A stretch of 7,823 nucleotides of DNA from Thermaceae bacterium (lineage in GTDB: Bacteria; Deinococcota; Deinococci; Deinococcales; Marinithermaceae): assembly GCA_027023345.1 (NCBI GenBank), contig JALVVO010000216.1, forward strand, positions 1-7,823, given 5' to 3'. The notes under the pieces were generated by a model. That model was not told the DNA's origin. It did not search any database and was given only the letters and a program-made list of their open reading frames with translations. Position numbers and translations under genes: made by a program. Below are positions 7,319-7,823 of this stretch, piece by piece. Within the stretch, counting starts at the first letter, position 1; every line of letters starts with the position of its first letter.

Positions 7319-7823
7319 ATGGAGCGAAGCGAAAGACTTCGCCGGGTGATCGCGGCCGCCCGGCGCCACCCGGTCTACGCCGGCAGGCTCGGGGACGTGG
7401 ATCCCGAGCGGTTCACCGAGGCCGACCTCGCCCTGCTTCCCCCCACCACCCGGGAGGACTGGCTAGCCTACCTGGCGGAAAACCCGAAGGCCCCCGAGGG
7501 CACGGCCCTCGTCCACTTCACCCCGAGCCCCGCCCTTGGCTGGATGCCCGAGTACCTCTCGGCCGAGGACCTCAGGCTCCAGGCCGAGGGCACGGCGGCC
7601 TACTTCCGGGAGCTGGGCCTTAGCGGCGTGGCCCTCGTCACCTTCGGCTACCACGTCTTCGCCGGGGGCTGGCTCTTTTCCGAGGGGCTGATCGGGGCGG
7701 GGGTGGGGGTGCTCCCCCACGGCCCCGGCGAGGCCGAGCGCGCGGTGGAGCTCGCCGGGAGGTGCGGCGCGGAGGGACTGGTCACCAACCCCTCCTTTGC
7801 CCTGAGGCTCGCCGAGGCCGGGC
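7319..7823 (+). CDS. Phenylacetate-CoA-ligase-like (PaaK family) protein, partial, P-loop not recognisable
   Basis: These are the first 168 residues of a protein resembling the N-terminal part of PaaK-type AMP-forming ligases; the rest lies beyond the right edge. Matches are an opening helix ending in HPVYAGRL (17-24), the PPTTREDW step (41-48), YLSAEDL (79-85), the characteristic FGYHVFAGGWLFSEGLIGAG (109-128), GVGVLPHGPGEAERAVEL (128-145) and NPSFALRLAEA (157-167), equivalent to the TPSYAL block. The expected ATP/AMP-binding SSGTTG loop should fall at about 68-74, but residues 67-76 read FTPSPALGWM with no Ser/Thr/Gly run, although the spacing to flanking blocks is unchanged. It may be a divergent or inactive relative, or use a different nucleotide mode. 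The ATG at 7319 is chosen from the TAGACT box. It follows the cyclopropane synthase gene by 9 nt. The substrate is unknown. Confidence 0.7.
   Translation, partial: MERSERLRRVIAAARRHPVYAGRLGDVDPERFTEADLALLPPTTREDWLAYLAENPKAPEGTALVHFTPSPALGWMPEYLSAEDLRLQAEGTAAYFRELGLSGVALVTFGYHVFAGGWLFSEGLIGAGVGVLPHGPGEAERAVELAGRCGAEGLVTNPSFALRLAEAG

Overview
This window looks like chromosomal DNA of a thermophile from the Deinococcota, most likely the Thermaceae (Thermus, Oceanithermus or Marinithermus-like). The reasons are very high GC, strong G/C preference at third codon positions, proteins rich in Arg, Glu, Leu and Ala, very short intergenic gaps, a futalosine-route menaquinone gene, and a repeated TANNNT box 6 to 7 nt before start codons, which is typical of leaderless transcripts in this phylum. 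The genus call is inference. Most of the window is housekeeping metabolism. I found no phage, CRISPR, insertion sequence, RNA gene or defence system.

Layout. Bases 1-1635 (minus strand) hold a two-gene menaquinone unit: mqnC, a radical SAM enzyme, followed with a 1-base overlap by an amidohydrolase that runs off the left edge and is probably aminofutalosine deaminase. Across a 43-bp divergent gap lies an adenosine-specific kinase family gene (1679-2164, plus). It converges on hisD; between the two is a striking 66-bp inverted repeat made of four degenerate heptamers per arm, and hisD takes its stop codon from it. hisD (2230-3522, minus) is the second gene of a pair with a DUF3108-like protein (3519-4136), overlapping it by ATGA. 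A 47-bp divergent gap separates that pair from lepA (4184-5995, plus). Then come a cyclopropane-fatty-acid-synthase-type methyltransferase (6026-7309) and the N-terminal third of a phenylacetate-CoA-ligase-like protein that lacks a recognisable ATP P-loop (7319 to the right edge).

How it works together. MqnC and the amidohydrolase act in the same pathway to menaquinone. The adenosine-specific kinase may link to purine nucleoside by-products of that chemistry, which is inference. HisD performs the last two oxidations of histidine synthesis, and its translation appears coupled to the DUF3108 gene. LepA acts on the ribosome. The two right-hand genes may concern lipid or acyl metabolism.

The most interesting signals are regulatory: a near-symmetric divergent promoter with leaderless starts on both sides, a -10 box that shares its TAG with the preceding gene's stop codon, an arginine-codon run that doubles as a Shine-Dalgarno sequence, and the heptamer palindrome. 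There is no gene-free stretch longer than 70 bases.
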